From the NCBI RefSeq assembly GCF_030147005.1, contig NZ_JASLAW010000199.1, positions 1 through 64,000 of the forward strand: a stretch of DNA of 64,000 bases. Reading direction: 5' to 3'. Shown here piece after piece: positions 61,991-64,000 of this stretch. Below the pieces are notes generated by a model, which saw only the letters and a program-made list of their open reading frames with translations, had not been told where the DNA came from and did no database searches. Each line of letters opens with the position of its first letter. Within the stretch, counting starts at the first letter, position 1. The position numbers were made by a program, and so were the translations under genes. The DNA comes from Pseudomonas sp. Lineage in GTDB: Bacteria; Pseudomonadota; Gammaproteobacteria; Pseudomonadales; Pseudomonadaceae.

Positions 61991-62098
61991 GTTGAACTCT
62001 ACGCGCAGGCTCCCGCATTATCCGTCCCCTGCTTTAATGTACGGTGACGAGGCAGGCCTGCCACCGAATTTCGAATTACGAGAAGTGAAAACACTACC

Positions 62099-63874
62099 AT
62101 GATGCGCAGCCACTATTGCGGCCAACTGAACGAGGCCCTGGAAGGTCAGGAAATCACCCTTTGCGGATGGGTTCACCGTCGCCGCGACCACGGCGGGGTG
62201 ATCTTCCTCGATATCCGTGATCGTGACGGCCTGGCCCAGGTGGTGTTCGATCCGGACCGTGCCGAGAGCTTCGCCGCCGCCGACCGCGTGCGCAGCGAAT
62301 ACGTCGTGAAGATCACCGGCAAGGTGCGCCTGCGTCCGGCCGGTGCCGTGAACAAGAACATGGCCTCCGGCGGTATTGAAGTGCTGGGCTACGAGCTGGA
62401 AGTGCTGAACGAGTCGGAAACCCCGCCGTTCCCACTCAACGAATATTCCGACGTTGGCGAGGAAACCCGCCTGCGCTATCGCTTCCTGGACCTGCGTCGC
62501 CCGGAAATGGCCGAGAAGCTGCGTCTGCGTTCACGCATGACCACCAGCATCCGCCGCTTCCTCGACGAGAACGGCTTCCTCGACGTCGAAACGCCGATCC
62601 TCACCCGGGCCACTCCGGAAGGCGCGCGCGACTACCTGGTACCGAGCCGTACCCACCCCGGTTCGTTCTTCGCGCTGCCGCAATCGCCGCAATTGTTCAA
62701 GCAACTGCTGATGGTGGCCGGCTTCGACCGTTACTACCAGATCGCCAAGTGTTTCCGTGACGAAGACCTGCGTGCTGATCGCCAGCCTGAATTCACCCAG
62801 ATCGACATCGAGACCAGCTTCCTCGATGAAAAAGAGATCATGGGCCTCACCGAACAAATGATCCGCAACCTGTTCAAGGAAGTGCTGGACCTGGAGTTCG
62901 GCGAATTCCCGCACATGACCTTCGAAGAGGCCATGCGTCGCTACGGTTCCGACAAGCCGGACCTGCGCAACCCGTTGGAACTGGTCGACGTGGCAGACCA
63001 ACTCAAAGACGTCGACTTCAAGGTGTTCAGCGGCCCGGCCAACGACCCCAAATGCCGCATCGCTGCTCTGCGTGTGCCTGGCGGCGCGAGCATGCCGCGC
63101 AAGCAGATCGACGATTACACCAAGTTCGTCGGCATCTACGGTGCCAAAGGCCTGGCCTACATCAAGGTCAACGAGCGCGCCAACGGTGTTGACGGCCTGC
63201 AATCGCCGATCGTGAAAAACATCCCGGAAGCCAACCTGAACACGATCCTCGATCGCGTCGGTGCGGTTGATGGCGACATCGTGTTCTTCGGTGCCGACAA
63301 AGCCAAGATCGTCAGCGAAGCCCTGGGCGCGCTGCGCATCAAGCTCGGTCACGACCTGAGCCTGCTGACCTGCGAATGGGCGCCGATGTGGGTTGTCGAC
63401 TTCCCGATGTTCGAAGAGAACGACGACGGCAGCTTCAGCGCCTTGCACCACCCGTTCACCGCGCCGAAGTGCTCTCCAGCCGAGCTGGAAGCCAACCCGG
63501 CCGGCGCGCTTTCCCGTGCCTACGACATGGTGCTCAACGGCACTGAGTTGGGTGGCGGTTCGATCCGTATTCACCGCAAAGAGATGCAGCAAGCGGTGTT
63601 CCGCCTGCTGGGCATCAACGAAGCGGAACAGGAAGAGAAGTTCGGCTTCCTGCTCGACGCGCTCAAATACGGTGCGCCGCCGCACGGTGGCCTGGCCTTC
63701 GGCCTGGACCGTCTGGTGATGCTGATGACCGGCGCCCAGTCGATCCGTGAAGTGATTGCGTTCCCGAAAACCCAGAGCGCCGCGGACGTCATGACCCAGG
63801 CACCGGGTGTGGTGGATGCCAAGGCACTGCGCGAATTGCACATTCGCCTGCGCGAGACGCCGAAGGCTGAGTAA
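62099..63874 (+). CDS. aspS: Aspartate--tRNA(Asp/Asn) ligase
   Basis: A 591-residue class IIb synthetase. The N-terminal OB domain (about 1-105) binds anticodon. Motif 2 lies at [20 protein letters not shown] and motif 3 at [16 protein letters not shown]; a GAD insertion covers about 290-410. Residues H31 and G82 in the OB domain, which I recall as characteristic of non-discriminating AspRS in Pseudomonas, are present (RRRDHGG and RPAGAV), suggesting it also charges tRNA-Asn, which needs GatCAB amidotransferase. Start ATG 62099; ATG 62102 is possible. The window ends 126 bases later. Confidence 0.96.
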   Translation: MMRSHYCGQLNEALEGQEITLCGWVHRRRDHGGVIFLDIRDRDGLAQVVFDPDRAESFAAADRVRSEYVVKITGKVRLRPAGAVNKNMASGGIEVLGYELEVLNESETPPFPLNEYSDVGEETRLRYRFLDLRRPEMAEKLRLRSRMTTSIRRFLDENGFLDVETPILTRATPEGARDYLVPSRTHPGSFFALPQSPQLFKQLLMVAGFDRYYQIAKCFRDEDLRADRQPEFTQIDIETSFLDEKEIMGLTEQMIRNLFKEVLDLEFGEFPHMTFEEAMRRYGSDKPDLRNPLELVDVADQLKDVDFKVFSGPANDPKCRIAALRVPGGASMPRKQIDDYTKFVGIYGAKGLAYIKVNERANGVDGLQSPIVKNIPEANLNTILDRVGAVDGDIVFFGADKAKIVSEALGALRIKLGHDLSLLTCEWAPMWVVDFPMFEENDDGSFSALHHPFTAPKCSPAELEANPAGALSRAYDMVLNGTELGGGSIRIHRKEMQQAVFRLLGINEAEQEEKFGFLLDALKYGAPPHGGLAFGLDRLVMLMTGAQSIREVIAFPKTQSAADVMTQAPGVVDAKALRELHIRLRETPKAE

Positions 63875-63914
63875 GGCTGCGGCGTGAAAGCGCGATAAGG
63901 CAGTACGCAGTCAA

Positions 63915-63940
63915 AAAGGCGCATCTTCGGATGCGTCTTT
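63915..63940 (+). terminator. Rho-independent terminator of aspS
   Basis: AAAGGCGCATC-TTCG-GATGCGTCTTT forms a stem with one G-T pair and a very stable TTCG loop, then gcgttt. It lies 41 bases after the aspS stop. Confidence 0.8.
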
Positions 63941-64000
63941 GCGTTTAAAAGAGGGAAATCCCGCCCAGCGGGATTGATACGGTTTCTACAGAATTTCGGA

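Overview
The window is about 64 kb of high-GC, gene-dense bacterial chromosome, almost certainly from the Pseudomonas fluorescens complex. The evidence is the Entner-Doudoroff cluster gap / edd-glk-gltR-gtrS, an MvaT-type H-NS protein, a PctA-type amino-acid chemoreceptor, MifS/MifR next to an alpha-ketoglutarate transporter, an OprD-type porin, and many fluorescens-type REP palindromes. No tRNA, rRNA, CRISPR array, prophage or transposase gene was seen. Gene orders compared below with P. aeruginosa PAO1 are recalled, not searched.

Layout. 1-308: 5' part of a chemoreceptor gene running off the left edge. 441-5932 (minus): a DUF454 membrane protein, then haem acquisition: haem oxygenase, a TonB-dependent haem receptor with a signalling domain, a FecR-type anti-sigma factor and a FecI-type sigma factor behind a Fur box. 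6163-12497: central glucose metabolism, with gap (minus) diverging from edd-glk and gltR-gtrS; a HexR-type operator sits in the gap promoter. 12558-17163: an AraC-family regulator diverging from a small monooxygenase-fold protein, a small unknown protein, a flavin reductase and an M3 oligopeptidase. 17373-22021 (minus): mifS-mifR and the alpha-ketoglutarate permease kgtP, which has a sigma-54 promoter and a Crc/Hfq-type leader motif. 22015-22392: a 189-bp tandem duplication carrying REP sequences and a terminator.

22385-38516 follows the order of PAO1 PA4333 to PA4314: fumarase, ferredoxin reductase, enoyl-CoA hydratase, pyruvate kinase, a small lipoprotein, a PilZ protein, a tightly overlapping six-gene operon (RDD, SpoIIM-like, DUF4129, DUF4350, MoxR ATPase, DUF58), sbcB, mvaT and purU. 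38593-45880: a compact glycosyltransferase / deacetylase / flippase-like operon, a PctA-like chemoreceptor, a HerA-like ATPase and a DciA-like protein. 46185-56632 follows the PA4403 to PA4394 region: secA, argJ, a Nudix-ThiE fusion, a PduO adenosyltransferase, a sensor kinase, a PanE-like reductase, yajQ and an MscS channel. 56836-63874 follows PA0958 to PA0963: oprD, HIT protein, slyX, a membrane-anchored cold-shock protein, dps, a ribbon-helix-helix protein, a FmdB zinc ribbon and aspS.

Most of the window is conserved core genome. The less understood parts are the MoxR/DUF58/DUF4129 operon, the three-gene surface-glycan-like operon with an overlapping small ORF, the paired inverted repeats upstream of the AraC regulator, and the REP-type repeats. 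I found no convincing wholly new system.
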